A stretch of DNA of 64,000 nt from Agromyces protaetiae (GTDB lineage Bacteria > Actinomycetota > Actinomycetes > Actinomycetales > Microbacteriaceae). Below the pieces are notes generated by a model. The model was not told the DNA's origin. It did not search any database and saw nothing but the letters and a program-made list of their open reading frames with translations. This document shows positions 21,168 to 29,639 of this stretch, in pieces (the first letter of the stretch is position 1; every line of letters begins with the position of its first letter). The stretch spans positions 2,046,001-2,110,000 of the forward strand of contig NZ_CP035491.1 of assembly GCF_004135405.1 (NCBI RefSeq), in the 5' to 3' direction. Made by a program: the position numbers and the translations under genes.

Positions 21168-21189
21168 GTTCCATGCGCTGTGATGGAAC
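21168..21189. promoter_or_regulatory. Inverted repeat GTTCCAT-N8-ATGGAAC upstream of the M23 peptidase
   Basis: A perfect 7-bp inverted repeat centred about 126 bases before the peptidase start. It is a candidate operator; the regulator is unknown. Confidence 0.4.
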
Positions 21190-21304
21190 GCGCAGACTTC
21201 GGAAGGGATCCTCACAGACTGGGCTCGTACCGTGGCGGGAAGTCTTCGCCCGGCGATCCCGCGTCAGGATCCGAGCGTCCCCGAACCCCCAGACGCGTTC
21301 CCCC

Positions 21305-22066
21305 ATGAGCTCCACCACTCGCGCACGTCGTCGACTGCGCCCTTCGCGCCGTCGCGCCGTCTCGCCCCGCCAGACCCTCTCTGCCCTCGCGCTCTCGTTC
21401 TCGGGAGGCCTGCTCTTCGTCACGAGCGTCCCGGCCCTGGCTGTGACGGCGACGGCGAAGCAGCCCGTCGAGGACGTCTACCACCCCGCCCCCGACGAGA
21501 TCGTCGCCGCCCCGCAGAAGGTCGAGGTCGCCGACGACATCGAGCACGCGGTCATCGCGCCCGTGTCGTACGACGTCGAGGTCGCGCCGCCGCCCGTCGC
21601 CGCGCAGGTCGCGGGCCTCGGCACGGTCGCGCTCGGCGAGTCGCGGTCGGTCGTGTGGCCGGTCGCCGACCCGTCGCGCACGAGCTCGGGCTTCGGCCCG
21701 CGCTCGGCGCCGTGCGCGGGCTGCTCGACGTACCACGACGGCGTGGACTTCACGCCGGGCAACGGCACTCCGGTCATGTCGATCGCCGACGGCGTCGTGC
21801 AGCTCGCGACCGAGAACGGCGGCGGCCTCGGTGTCAACGTCGAGGTCGTGCACAACATCGGCGGCCAGATCTACACGACCTCGTACGCGCACATGCAGTA
21901 CGGATCGCTCGCGGTCGTCGCGGGCCAGACGGTCACGGCCGGCCAGCAGCTCGGCGTCGTCGGCACGACCGGTCAGTCGACCGGTCCGCACCTCCACCTC
22001 GAGATGTGGGCGCCCGACGGCGTGCGTTTCGACGGCATGGCCTGGCTGCACGACCGGCTCGGCTGA
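21305..22066 (+). CDS. Secreted M23 family metallopeptidase
   Basis: This 253-residue protein has a basic N-terminus and a hydrophobic segment near residues 24-46, a likely signal peptide or anchor, then a proline-rich linker and an M23 (LytM/lysostaphin-type) domain. Zinc ligands appear as His144 and Asp148 in YHDGVDF and the HLH motif (His229, His231); His196 is the likely catalytic histidine. Such enzymes cut peptide cross-links in peptidoglycan during growth or division. GFGPRSAPCAGCSTYHDG has a CxxC that may form a disulfide. It has its own intergenic region of about 200 bases and no operon partners. Confidence 0.88.
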   Translation: MSSTTRARRRLRPSRRRAVSPRQTLSALALSFSGGLLFVTSVPALAVTATAKQPVEDVYHPAPDEIVAAPQKVEVADDIEHAVIAPVSYDVEVAPPPVAAQVAGLGTVALGESRSVVWPVADPSRTSSGFGPRSAPCAGCSTYHDGVDFTPGNGTPVMSIADGVVQLATENGGGLGVNVEVVHNIGGQIYTTSYAHMQYGSLAVVAGQTVTAGQQLGVVGTTGQSTGPHLHLEMWAPDGVRFDGMAWLHDRLG

Positions 22067-22161
22067 GCGGTCGGCCCGCGGAGGCGCGAGCGGATGCCTC
22101 GAAGCATCCGGATGTCTCGAAGGAAGGTCGCACGAAGCGACCGGATGCCTCGCGGCGGGCC
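22067..22161. repeat. Intergenic cluster of GGATG-motif copies
   Basis: This gap between convergent genes holds CGGATGCCTC at 22091-22100 and 22142-22151, plus GAAGCATCCGGATGTCTCG-like variants at 22101-22119 in both orientations. Neighbouring inverted copies could pair and act as a terminator. No open frame is convincing here. Confidence 0.6.
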
Positions 22162-22967
22162 TCAGCGCCCTTCGAAGCGCGGTTCCCGCTTCTCGAGGAA
22201 CGCCGCGACGCCCTCGGTCTTGTCGGCCGTCGCGAAGGCCTCTTCGAACCCCTCGATCTCGAGGAGCGACGCCGTCGCGGTCGGCGTGCCCGCCGCGCCC
22301 GTGAGCACGCGCTTGGCGAGCGCGACGGCCGTCCAGGCGTTCTGCTCGACCTCGGCGATCGTCGCCCGCGCGCCTGCGAGGAGCGATTCGCGGTCGGGGA
22401 AGCGCTTGGCGACGAGCCCGGCGGCGACGGCCTCGGAGGTGCCGATGCGTCGACCCGTGTAGATGAGTTCGCGGGCGAGGGCGGGCCCCACGAGCCGCGG
22501 CAGCCGAACGGTGCCGCCGAAGCCCGGGATGAGACCCAACCGCACCTCGGGCTGGCCGAAGGCCGAGGCATCCGTCGCGTAGATCGCATCGCACGCCATC
22601 GCGAGCTCCAGTCCGCCGCCGAGCGCGAAGCCGTCGACGGCGGCGATGACGGGCGCCGGGAACGACTCGATCGCGCCCGCGACACCGTGGCCGAGCCGGC
22701 CGAGCTCGCCGGCGGCCTCGGGGAGAGGTGCTGCATGGCACGGATGTCGGCGCCCGCCACGAACGCCCGGCCGCCCTCGCCGACGAGGATGATGCCGCGT
22801 ACCGCGGAGCCGAGCGAAGCGAGCTCGGCGAATGCCGCAGCGAGCGCTTCGAGCACCTCGGGGGAGAGGGCGTTGAGCGAGGCCGGACGATCGATCACGA
22901 TCGTCGCGATCGTGCCGTCGATCTCGATGCGGACGGGGGCGGAGGCGGGGGTCTCGGGCTGCGGCAT
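22162..22967 (-). pseudogene. Enoyl-CoA hydratase/isomerase, interrupted by a frameshift
   Basis: The frame from ATG 22967 encodes the first half of a crotonase-fold protein (IVIDRPASLNALSPEVLEAL, and the oxyanion-hole block RAFVAGADIRAM). After HLSP the frame is wrong, while the rest (AAVDGFALGGGLELAMACD, GLIPGFGGTVRLPRLVG, ending LEKREPRFEGR) reads in the other frame to the stop at 22162. Restoring one base in the GGGG run at 22720-22723 joins the halves into about 268 residues, a normal family length. The product would hydrate enoyl-CoA or do a related acyl-CoA reaction. It may be a pseudogene or a sequencing slip. Confidence 0.85.
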
Positions 22968-22973
22968 CCCCTC

Positions 22974-22979
22974 ACGCTA
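22974..22979 (-). promoter_or_regulatory. -10 element, leaderless enoyl-CoA hydratase start
   Basis: On the minus strand TAGCGT is followed by six bases and the ATG at 22967, so transcription should begin at the start codon. Confidence 0.6.
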
Positions 22980-22994
22980 CGCCATGCCCGGCGG

Positions 22995-23000
22995 TAGACT
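22995..23000 (+). promoter_or_regulatory. -10 element, leaderless lipoprotein start
   Basis: TAGACT is followed by six bases and ATG 23007. Its partner on the other strand is 16 bases away, so the two divergent promoters must share upstream DNA. Confidence 0.6.
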
Positions 23001-23006
23001 CGCGCC

Positions 23007-23465
23007 ATGTCCACGCAGCGCACCGTCCGCCGTCTCCTGACCGTGCTCGCGGGCGCGGCCGTCACGACGACCCTCCTCACGGGTTGCTTCGGCAACCCCA
23101 TCGGCGACCTCGTGAGCGGCGGCGCCGAGAAGGCCATCGAAGACGCCACGGGCGGCGATGTGTCGCTCGGCGGCGACCTGCCCGAGGGCTTCCCGAAAGA
23201 CGAGGTGCCGCTCGTCGACGGCGAGATCCTCTTCGCCGCGGGCAACGACGCCGAGGGCGAGACGGGCTGGCTCGTGACCGTCAAGGCGACGGGCGCCGAC
23301 CCCGTCGCCGACGCCGTCGCGAAGCTCGAGGCCGCCGGCTACACCGAGCCGACCGACGTCGGCGTGACGGTCGAGGGCTTCGCGATGCGCACGAACGGCA
23401 CGTGGAACGTGCTCGTCACGGGCGACACCGACGGCCTCGCCTACACGATCACGTCGGTGCAGTGA
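23007..23465 (+). CDS. Small secreted lipoprotein of unknown function
   Basis: The 152-residue product has a basic start, a hydrophobic segment and a lipobox LLTGC with the lipidated cysteine near residue 27, so it should be anchored outside the membrane. The mature part is acidic and mixed alpha/beta in appearance (GDLPEGFPKDEVPLVDGEILF), with no recognised family. The ATG is set by the adjacent -10 element. The next gene overlaps its end within a 15-bp duplication. Confidence 0.85.
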   Translation: MSTQRTVRRLLTVLAGAAVTTTLLTGCFGNPIGDLVSGGAEKAIEDATGGDVSLGGDLPEGFPKDEVPLVDGEILFAAGNDAEGETGWLVTVKATGADPVADAVAKLEAAGYTEPTDVGVTVEGFAMRTNGTWNVLVTGDTDGLAYTITSVQ

Positions 23466-23484
23466 GCGGCGGTGCAGTGAGCGG
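23455..23484. repeat. 15-bp perfect tandem duplication spanning a stop and a start codon
   Basis: CGGTGCAGTGAGCGG occurs twice back to back. The first copy holds the stop of the lipoprotein gene (23463-23465) and a GTG start for the next gene (23462); the second copy supplies another in-frame GTG at 23477. Confidence 0.95.
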
Positions 23485-23911
23485 CACGCTTCTCGAGCCC
23501 ACGCCGCGCGCGTCGAACCCGCTCGTCGTCGCCCTCGTCTCCTTCGTCGTCGGAGCGATCTACGGGTCGCTCGGCACCGTCGGGCATCGCCACCAATTGC
23601 GGTTCGGCGAGTTCGTGCTGCCGTGGGGGATCGTCGTCGCACTCGTCGGGGTGGCCGCGCTCCTCATCGGCATGCGCCTCCTCGTGAGCCGGCTCGCAGC
23701 GGGCGCCGCGGGGGTCGGCGTCATCGCCGTCGTCGGCCTCTTCACCCTCCCGGGCGTGGGCGGATCGGTGCTCGTGCCGGGCACGATCGTGGGCACGGTC
23801 TGGGCGGTCGCACCCGCGCTCATCGCGGTGCTGATCGTGGCATGGCCGTCGTTGCCCGCGCGGCGTCGCCCGGCGTCGCACGACGACTCGCCGCCCCCGG
23901 CCGCGGCATAG
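23462..23911 (+). CDS. Small multi-pass membrane protein, DUF6113-like
   Basis: About 149 residues with four hydrophobic stretches (NPLVVALVSFVVGAIYGSLG, LPWGIVVALVGVAALLIGM and two more) and a charged, proline-rich tail. Position before fdxA and dapC resembles DUF6113 proteins in other actinobacteria; I make that assignment from context and topology only. The start is GTG 23462 or GTG 23477, ambiguous because of the 15-bp duplication; the first overlaps the upstream stop codon. Confidence 0.65.
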   Translation: MSGGAVSGTLLEPTPRASNPLVVALVSFVVGAIYGSLGTVGHRHQLRFGEFVLPWGIVVALVGVAALLIGMRLLVSRLAAGAAGVGVIAVVGLFTLPGVGGSVLVPGTIVGTVWAVAPALIAVLIVAWPSLPARRRPASHDDSPPPAAA

Positions 23912-23914
23912 ACT
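23909..23914 (+). promoter_or_regulatory. Candidate -10 element of fdxA-dapC
   Basis: TAGACT overlaps the stop codon of the membrane-protein gene and lies 34 bases before fdxA. The short leader contains the ribosome site GAAGGGA. Confidence 0.45.
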
Positions 23915-23947
23915 GGTCCCACTCCACTCGAAGGGACCCCACCCACC

Positions 23948-24268
23948 GTGACCTACGTCATCGCCCTGCCGTGCGTCGATGTGAAAGACCGCGCCTGTAT
24001 CGACGAGTGTCCCGTCGACTGCATCTACGAGGGCGAGCGGTCGCTCTACATCCACCCCGACGAGTGCGTCGACTGCGGAGCGTGCGAGCCCGTGTGCCCC
24101 GTCGAGGCGATCTACTACGAAGACGACCTGCCCGACGAGTGGGCCGACTACTACAAGGCCAACGTCGAGTTCTTCGACGAGATCGGCTCGCCCGGTGGCG
24201 CGGCCAAGGTCGGCGTCATCGCCTACGACCACCCCCTCGTCGCCGCTCTTCCCCCGCAGGGGCACTGA
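23948..24268 (+). CDS. fdxA: Seven-iron ferredoxin FdxA
   Basis: This 106-residue cytoplasmic electron carrier has the actinobacterial FdxA layout: [25 protein letters not shown] near the front for the [3Fe-4S] cluster and [17 protein letters not shown] for the [4Fe-4S] cluster. The start is GTG 23948, with GAAGGGA upstream. It is two bases from dapC, a pairing common in actinobacteria; whether the ferredoxin serves that pathway is not known. Confidence 0.95.
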   Translation: MTYVIALPCVDVKDRACIDECPVDCIYEGERSLYIHPDECVDCGACEPVCPVEAIYYEDDLPDEWADYYKANVEFFDEIGSPGGAAKVGVIAYDHPLVAALPPQGH

Positions 24269-24270
24269 TC

Positions 24271-25383
24271 ATGGGGCTCGGCCCCCTGCCCGACTACCCG
24301 TGGGATCTTATGACCCCGTACCGGGCGCGCGCTGAAGCGCACCCCGGCGGTGTGGTCGATCTCTCGATCGGATCCCCCGTCGACCCGACGCCCGACGTCG
24401 TGCGTGCGGCCCTCGCCGAGGCGACCGACGCCCACGCGTACCCGACCACGGTCGGCACTTCCGAGCTTCGTCGCGCGATCGTCGACTGGTTCGCGCGTCG
24501 CCGCGGGGTCACGGGGCTCGACGGGGCCTCCGTGCTCCCGACCATCGGCTCGAAAGAACTCGTCGCGCTCCTGCCGTTCCTGCTCGGGGTCGGCGCGGGC
24601 GACGTCGTCGTGCACCCGCGGGCCGCCTACCCGACCTACGAGATGGGTGCCGTGTTCGCGGGCGCGACGGCGTTCGCGTCCGACGACCCCGCCGAGTGGC
24701 CCGATGCGACGAAGCTCGTGTGGCTCAACAGCCCCGGCAATCCCGACGGCCGCGTGCTCGGCATCGACGAGCTGCGGCGGGCGCGCGAGCGCGCCCGCGA
24801 ACTCGGGGCGTGGATCGTCGGCGACGAATGCTACGCCGAGCTCGGGTGGGAGGGCGAGTGGGCCGATGAGCCCGTGCCGAGCCTCCTCGATCCGCGGGTC
24901 ACGGGCGGCGACCTCGCGGGCACGCTCGCGATCTACTCGCTCTCGAAGCAGTCGAACATGGCGGGCTACCGCGCGGCGTTCGTCGCGGGCGACCCCGTCG
25001 CGATCGACCGGCTCACGACCGCCCGCAAGCACGCCGGGCTCATGGTGCCCGCACCGCTCCAGCACGCTATGGCCGTAGCCCTCGGCGACGACGCGCACGT
25101 GGCCGAGCAGAAGGCGCGCTACGCCGCGCGGCGTGCGATCCTGAAGCCGGCGCTCGAGGGCGCGGGGTTCCGCATCGACCACAGCGAGGCGGGCCTCTAC
25201 CTGTGGGCGACCGAGGGGCGCGACGCGTGGGAGTCGATCGGCCGGCTCGCCGATCTCGGCATCGTCGCGGGTCCCGGTCACTTCTACGGGGTGCACTACC
25301 CCGAGCACGTGCGGCTCTCGCTCACCGCGAGCGATGCAGCCGTGGCATCCGCCGCCGAACGCCTCGTTTCGGCGGCTCCGTAA
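24271..25383 (+). CDS. dapC: Succinyldiaminopimelate aminotransferase DapC
   Basis: DapC makes N-succinyl-LL-diaminopimelate from the 6-oxo precursor with glutamate, a step of lysine and peptidoglycan precursor synthesis. The 370-residue fold-type I aminotransferase shows LVWLNSPGNPDGR, VGDECYAEL and the PLP lysine Lys226 in IYSLSKQSNMAGYR, a DapC-like sequence. ATG 24271 lies two bases after the fdxA stop. dapD and dapE, encoding the steps before and after, lie about 5 kb away as a divergent pair. Confidence 0.92.
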   Translation: MGLGPLPDYPWDLMTPYRARAEAHPGGVVDLSIGSPVDPTPDVVRAALAEATDAHAYPTTVGTSELRRAIVDWFARRRGVTGLDGASVLPTIGSKELVALLPFLLGVGAGDVVVHPRAAYPTYEMGAVFAGATAFASDDPAEWPDATKLVWLNSPGNPDGRVLGIDELRRARERARELGAWIVGDECYAELGWEGEWADEPVPSLLDPRVTGGDLAGTLAIYSLSKQSNMAGYRAAFVAGDPVAIDRLTTARKHAGLMVPAPLQHAMAVALGDDAHVAEQKARYAARRAILKPALEGAGFRIDHSEAGLYLWATEGRDAWESIGRLADLGIVAGPGHFYGVHYPEHVRLSLTASDAAVASAAERLVSAAP

Positions 25384-25390
25384 CGTTGTT

Positions 25391-25409
25391 GCCGACGGTT
25401 GCTGTCGGC
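25391..25409 (+). terminator. Hairpin after dapC
   Basis: GCCGAC (25391-25396) pairs with GTCGGC (25404-25409), flanked by a weaker CGTTG/CAACG pair. It lies within 30 bases of the dapC stop. Confidence 0.4.
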
Positions 25410-25442
25410 GTCCGCAACGGAAGGCCGTATGGCTTGGCGGAT

Positions 25443-25472
25443 GTCACAGTGTGCCGCTGGCACGTCTAGGCT
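25443..25472 (+). promoter_or_regulatory. Candidate gltA promoter with embedded palindrome
   Basis: TGTCAC (25443-25448) and TAGGCT (25467-25472) are spaced like -35 and -10 boxes, 18 bases apart. Between them lies a perfect inverted repeat, GTGCC-GCT-GGCAC (25451-25463), where a bound repressor would block polymerase. The leader to the start is about 70 bases. Confidence 0.4.
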
Positions 25473-25547
25473 GTAGTGGGCCGAGGGCGCCGACCGGCGC
25501 CCGGCCGGGAGAAGGTGACCGCGCAAGTGACGATCACAGGAGGCGCC

Positions 25548-26858
25548 GTGAGCGACGTCCAGAACCCCGCGGGCGGGGAGACCCCGCTTTCCGCGACCCT
25601 GAATTTCCCCGGCGGCACCGCCGAGTTCCCCATCCGTCCCGCGGTGCAGGGCAACTCGAGCCTCGACCTGTCGACGCTGACCCGGCAGACCGGGTTCACC
25701 GGCCTCGACTACGGGTTCGTCAACACCGCGTCGACGCGGTCGGCGATCACCTACATCGACGGCGAGCAGGGCATCCTCCGCTACCGCGGGTACCCCATCG
25801 AGCAGCTAGCGCAGCACTCGACGTACCTCGAGGTCGCGTGGCTCCTCATCTACGGCGAACTGCCGACGGCCGATCAGCTCGCCGAGTTCGACGACAAGAT
25901 CCGCCACCACACGCTCCTCCACGAAGACCTCAAGCGGTTCTTCTCGTCGCTGCCGCACACGGCGCACCCCATGTCGGTGCTGTCGAGCGCCGTCGCCGCG
26001 CTCTCGACGTACTACGAGGGCTCCTCCGACCCGCAGAACCCCGACGACGTCGAGCTCACGACGATCCGCCTCCTCGCGAAGCTGCCCGTCATCGCCGCGT
26101 ATGCGCACAAGAAGAGCATCGGCCAGGCATTCCTGTACCCCGACAACTCGCTCAGCTTCGTCGACAACTTCCTGCGCCTGAACTTCGGCAACATGGCCGA
26201 GCCGTACCAGATCGACCCGACGCTCTCGCTCGCGCTCGATCGGCTCCTCATCCTCCACGAAGACCACGAGCAGAACGCGTCGACCTCGACCGTCCGCCTC
26301 GTCGGCTCGACGGGCGCCAACCTCTACTCGTCGATCTCGGCCGGCATCCAGGCCCTCTCGGGTCCGCTGCACGGCGGCGCGAACGAGGCCGTGCTGCAGA
26401 TGCTCGCCCGCATCCAGGAGTCGGGCGAAGGCGTCGGCAAGTTCGTCGAGCGCGTCAAGAACAAAGAAGACGGCGTCAAGCTCATGGGCTTCGGGCACCG
26501 CGTCTACAAGAACTACGACCCGCGCGCGAAGATCGTCAAGCAGTCCGCCGACGCCGTGCTCGAGGGCCTCGGCGTCAACGACCCGCTGCTCGACATCGCG
26601 AAGGAGCTCGAGCAGTTCGCCCTCGAAGACGACTACTTCAAAGAGCGCCGGCTCTACCCGAACGTCGACTTCTACACGGGCGTCATCTACAAGGCCATGG
26701 GCTTCCCCACGCGCATGTTCACCGTGCTCTTCGCGATCGGCCGCCTGCCCGGCTGGATCGCCCACTGGCGCGAGATGAACCACGATCCGCAGACGAAGAT
26801 CGGTCGACCGCAGCAGCTGTACACGGGCGAGCCCGAGCGGCAGTACCCGCGCGGCTGA
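25548..26858 (+). CDS. gltA: Citrate synthase
   Basis: Citrate synthase condenses oxaloacetate and acetyl-CoA at the entry of the citric acid cycle. The 436-residue type II-like enzyme carries the active-site groups SGPLHGGANE (His), MGFGHRVYKNYDPR (His) and LYPNVDFYTG (Asp), plus ITYIDGEQGILRYRGYPIEQL near the front. I chose GTG 25548 because AGGAGG lies four bases upstream; an earlier in-frame GTG at 25515 has a weaker site. It is a single-gene unit ended by a strong terminator. Confidence 0.96.
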   Translation: MSDVQNPAGGETPLSATLNFPGGTAEFPIRPAVQGNSSLDLSTLTRQTGFTGLDYGFVNTASTRSAITYIDGEQGILRYRGYPIEQLAQHSTYLEVAWLLIYGELPTADQLAEFDDKIRHHTLLHEDLKRFFSSLPHTAHPMSVLSSAVAALSTYYEGSSDPQNPDDVELTTIRLLAKLPVIAAYAHKKSIGQAFLYPDNSLSFVDNFLRLNFGNMAEPYQIDPTLSLALDRLLILHEDHEQNASTSTVRLVGSTGANLYSSISAGIQALSGPLHGGANEAVLQMLARIQESGEGVGKFVERVKNKEDGVKLMGFGHRVYKNYDPRAKIVKQSADAVLEGLGVNDPLLDIAKELEQFALEDDYFKERRLYPNVDFYTGVIYKAMGFPTRMFTVLFAIGRLPGWIAHWREMNHDPQTKIGRPQQLYTGEPERQYPRG

Positions 26859-26867
26859 CCGCCGAGC

Positions 26868-26904
26868 AGAAGGGGCCGGGAGCGATTCGCTCCCGGCCCG
26901 TTCT
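26868..26904. terminator. Strong bidirectional-type terminator after gltA
   Basis: GGGCCGGGAGCG (26873-26884) pairs perfectly with CGCTCCCGGCCC (26888-26899) around a 3-base loop. After one mismatch, AGAA pairs with TTCT, giving a T-rich edge. It lies between convergent genes. Confidence 0.85.
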
Positions 26905-26923
26905 GCGTCTGAGCCCGTGTCGT

Positions 26924-26973
26924 GCGGCTCAGCCCGCCGGGCGGCTCAGCCCGCCGTGCGGCTCAGCCCGCCG
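26924..26973. repeat. 17-bp period tandem repeat spanning a stop codon
   Basis: GCGGCTCAGCCCGCCG occurs at 26924-26939, 26941-26956 and 26958-26973. The last copy contains the stop (TGA, 26965-26963) and final codons of the minus-strand acylase gene; the other two lie downstream of that stop. Confidence 0.95.
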
Positions 26974-29545
26974 GGCGCAGCACGAGGCTCTCGTCGGACG
27001 CGGCGTCGGCGGCCTTCTGCGTGAATGCCCACGGCCGCAGTTCTCCGCGCTGCCAGAGCGGCGCCTGATCGTCGTAGTGCGGGTTGAACGCATGGCCCGA
27101 GGCACCCGTGAGGTTGATCCACTCCGAGCGGTCGAAGTTCGCGAGGTCGACGATCATGCGCATCGACGGCACCCAGTCGACCTCGTAGCCGACGCGGGCG
27201 TCCCACGCGATCGCGTCGGGCACGGCGGAGCCGCCGCCGACTTCGTACGGTCCGCGATTGAAGAGCCACTCGATGGGGCCGATGCCCGAGACGCCGAAGC
27301 TCTGGTTCGTGAGCGTGAGGGTGTGGAGCTTGCCCCAGCTCCAGCGGTCGGGGTTGCTGCCGAGCCGGTCGCTCGCCTCGGTCCACGCGGCGGCGAGCGA
27401 CGCGGCGATGACGGCGTCGCGTCCGGTCGCGTCGGTGTCGGGGTCGGTCCACCACTGCGAATCGGGTTCGTCGAGGAGCGTGTCGACGACGGTGAACCAG
27501 CGGTCGCCGCCCGCGGGCCTCGTGCCCTCGGGGAGGTCGCGGAACATCCGGTCGAGGACCGTCTTCCAGAACACGGCGAAGTACGCCGCCTCGGGGCTGT
27601 CGACGTCGGCGTGGCCGTCCCAGTCGTCGAGGAGCGCCTGGCCGCGGGCCGCGTCGCCGTCGAGGTCGAGGCCTTCGATGACCGGGAGGAACGACTGTGC
27701 GTTCGCGTCGGTCGTGTCGAGTTGGATGTCGGCGAGCTCGTCCGCGGAGATCTTCTCACCGGTCGCGATGAGCGCCTGGATGCGCGCGTCGATCGCGCGT
27801 GCGCGGTAGCCGAGGTCCCAGTCCTTTGTGAGCATGGGTCCGTCGGCCGCGACGGCGTTGTTGGCGGTCACGATGTAGCCGCTCGCGGGGTTCGTCATCG
27901 ACGGCAGCTGCTCGAACGGGACCGTTCCCGACCAGCCGTTCTCGCTCGTCCAGCCGGCGAGCGGCACGGTGCCGTCGCCCGTCAGCCGGATAGGGATCTC
28001 ACCGGGGGCCTGGTAGCCGATGTTGCCGTCGACATCGGCGTAGATGAGGTTCTGGCTCGGCACTTCGAAGAGCGCCGCCGCGCTGCGGAACTCGTCCCAG
28101 TTCTGCGCGCGGTTGAGCGCGAAGATCGCCTGCGGGGTCGACCCGGGCGTGAGGGCCGTCCACTGCAGCGACAGCTGGAGGTCCCCCTCGCCGTGCGCCT
28201 CGGACTCGCCGACGGCGACCTGCTCGAAATCGCCGCTGATGCCCGTCACGAGCGGTCCGCGCGCGGTCGAGCGGACCTCGATCGTCTGCGGGTCGCCGCC
28301 TGCGACCTCGATGGTCTCGCGCCGCACGGTGAGCGGCTGCATGGCGCCGTCGAGTTCGTACTCGTCGCCCGTGACGCGTTCCAGGTAGAGGTCGGCGACA
28401 TCCGGGCCGAGGTTCGTGAAGCCCCACGCGATGCGCGCGTTGTGGCCGATGATGACGCCCGGCAGGCCCGAGAACGTGTAGCCCGAGACGTCGTAGTGGC
28501 AGTCGTCGTCGATCGCCGAGCACGCGAGCGACATCTGCGCCCAGATCGAGGGCATCGCGGGGCCGAGGTGCGGGTCGTTCGCGAGGATGGGCTTGCCCGT
28601 GTCGGTCAGCGAGCCCGAGACGACCCACGAGTTCGAGCCGATCTCGTTGCCGGCGCGGCCGAGGAGCTCGGGCATCGCGTCGAGTGTCGCGCGGAGTTCT
28701 GCGAGGGCGGGAGCGGCGTCGGCGGATGTCTCGGAGGCCGACCCCGAAGCATCCGCAGCGTCTGAGTCGACCGAATCGATCGGTTCGACGGTGCCCGTCG
28801 ATGCCGGCGCCGCGACGGGGACGGGGGAGCCGCCCATGATCGTCGGCATGCCGGCCATGTCGAAGCCGGGGTGGAGTCGCGCGACCTCTTCGGGCGGCAG
28901 CGCGGTCGCGAGGAGCGCCCGGTCGATCTCGTCTTCGAGGTTGGAACGGAGATCCCACGCCATCGCCTTGAGCCACGCGATCGAGTCGACGGCGTTCCAC
29001 GGCTCGGGGGAGTACCCGGGGTTCTGGAGGCCGAGGACGGCGTACTCGAGCGACAGATCGGCGCCCGAACGGGTCTCGAGGTACGCGTTCACCCCGTCGG
29101 CATAGGCGTCGTAGATCGCCTTCGTCGGCTCGTCGAGCGCTTCGTACTCCGCTTGGGCGACGCCGCGCCAATCGAGCGTGCGCACGAAGGAGTCGGTGCC
29201 GACCATCGATTCGCCGAAGAGTTCGGCAAGCCGGCCCGCCGTCACATGGCGGCGGAAGTCCATCTCCCAGAAGCGGTCCTGCGCGTGCACGAAGCCCTGC
29301 GCGAAGAAGAGGTCGTGGTCGGTGTCGGCGCGGATGCGCGGCACGCCTGCGTCGTCGCGCGTGACCGTGACGGGTTCGTCGAGCCCCGTGACATCCAGGA
29401 ACCCGCTCGTCTGGGGGAAGGAGCGCTGCACCGTCCACCAGCCGAGCCCGACCGCGGCTCCCGCGAGCACGAGGACGCCTACGAGGATGCCCGCCACGAT
29501 CTTGCCCCAGCGGTGCTTGGCGGTTCTCGGCGCATCGGTGCCCAC
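26963..29545 (-). CDS. Penicillin acylase family N-terminal-nucleophile hydrolase
   Basis: This 860-residue protein has an N-terminal hydrophobic anchor or signal (about residues 15-36), an alpha region (VTVTRDDAGVPRIRADTDHDLFFAQGFVHAQDRFWEMDF is family-typical), a low-complexity Asp/Ala/Ser linker near 255-280, and a beta region starting at Ser304 in the GSNSWVVSG motif, the expected autocatalytic cleavage site and nucleophile. Family members hydrolyse amides such as beta-lactams, acyl-homoserine lactones or peptides; the substrate is unknown. The start is GTG 29545 with GAAGGAG upstream. It follows dapD on the same strand after 94 bases, but a functional link is not evident. Confidence 0.9.
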   Translation of the reverse strand: MGTDAPRTAKHRWGKIVAGILVGVLVLAGAAVGLGWWTVQRSFPQTSGFLDVTGLDEPVTVTRDDAGVPRIRADTDHDLFFAQGFVHAQDRFWEMDFRRHVTAGRLAELFGESMVGTDSFVRTLDWRGVAQAEYEALDEPTKAIYDAYADGVNAYLETRSGADLSLEYAVLGLQNPGYSPEPWNAVDSIAWLKAMAWDLRSNLEDEIDRALLATALPPEEVARLHPGFDMAGMPTIMGGSPVPVAAPASTGTVEPIDSVDSDAADASGSASETSADAAPALAELRATLDAMPELLGRAGNEIGSNSWVVSGSLTDTGKPILANDPHLGPAMPSIWAQMSLACSAIDDDCHYDVSGYTFSGLPGVIIGHNARIAWGFTNLGPDVADLYLERVTGDEYELDGAMQPLTVRRETIEVAGGDPQTIEVRSTARGPLVTGISGDFEQVAVGESEAHGEGDLQLSLQWTALTPGSTPQAIFALNRAQNWDEFRSAAALFEVPSQNLIYADVDGNIGYQAPGEIPIRLTGDGTVPLAGWTSENGWSGTVPFEQLPSMTNPASGYIVTANNAVAADGPMLTKDWDLGYRARAIDARIQALIATGEKISADELADIQLDTTDANAQSFLPVIEGLDLDGDAARGQALLDDWDGHADVDSPEAAYFAVFWKTVLDRMFRDLPEGTRPAGGDRWFTVVDTLLDEPDSQWWTDPDTDATGRDAVIAASLAAAWTEASDRLGSNPDRWSWGKLHTLTLTNQSFGVSGIGPIEWLFNRGPYEVGGGSAVPDAIAWDARVGYEVDWVPSMRMIVDLANFDRSEWINLTGASGHAFNPHYDDQAPLWQRGELRPWAFTQKAADAASDESLVLRPAG

Positions 29546-29639
29546 GGCACTCCTTCGTGATCGGCTCCGCCCGCCGCGACGCGCGGTGGGGGAGCATCCA
29601 ACCTACCCGAGCGGATGCGCGGATTCGGCTACGAAACGA

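Noticed and set aside
16914..21215. 1433-residue minus-strand frame over oppDF and typA
   Set aside because: Antisense shadow made of Arg, Asp, Glu, Leu and Val; crosses a terminator.
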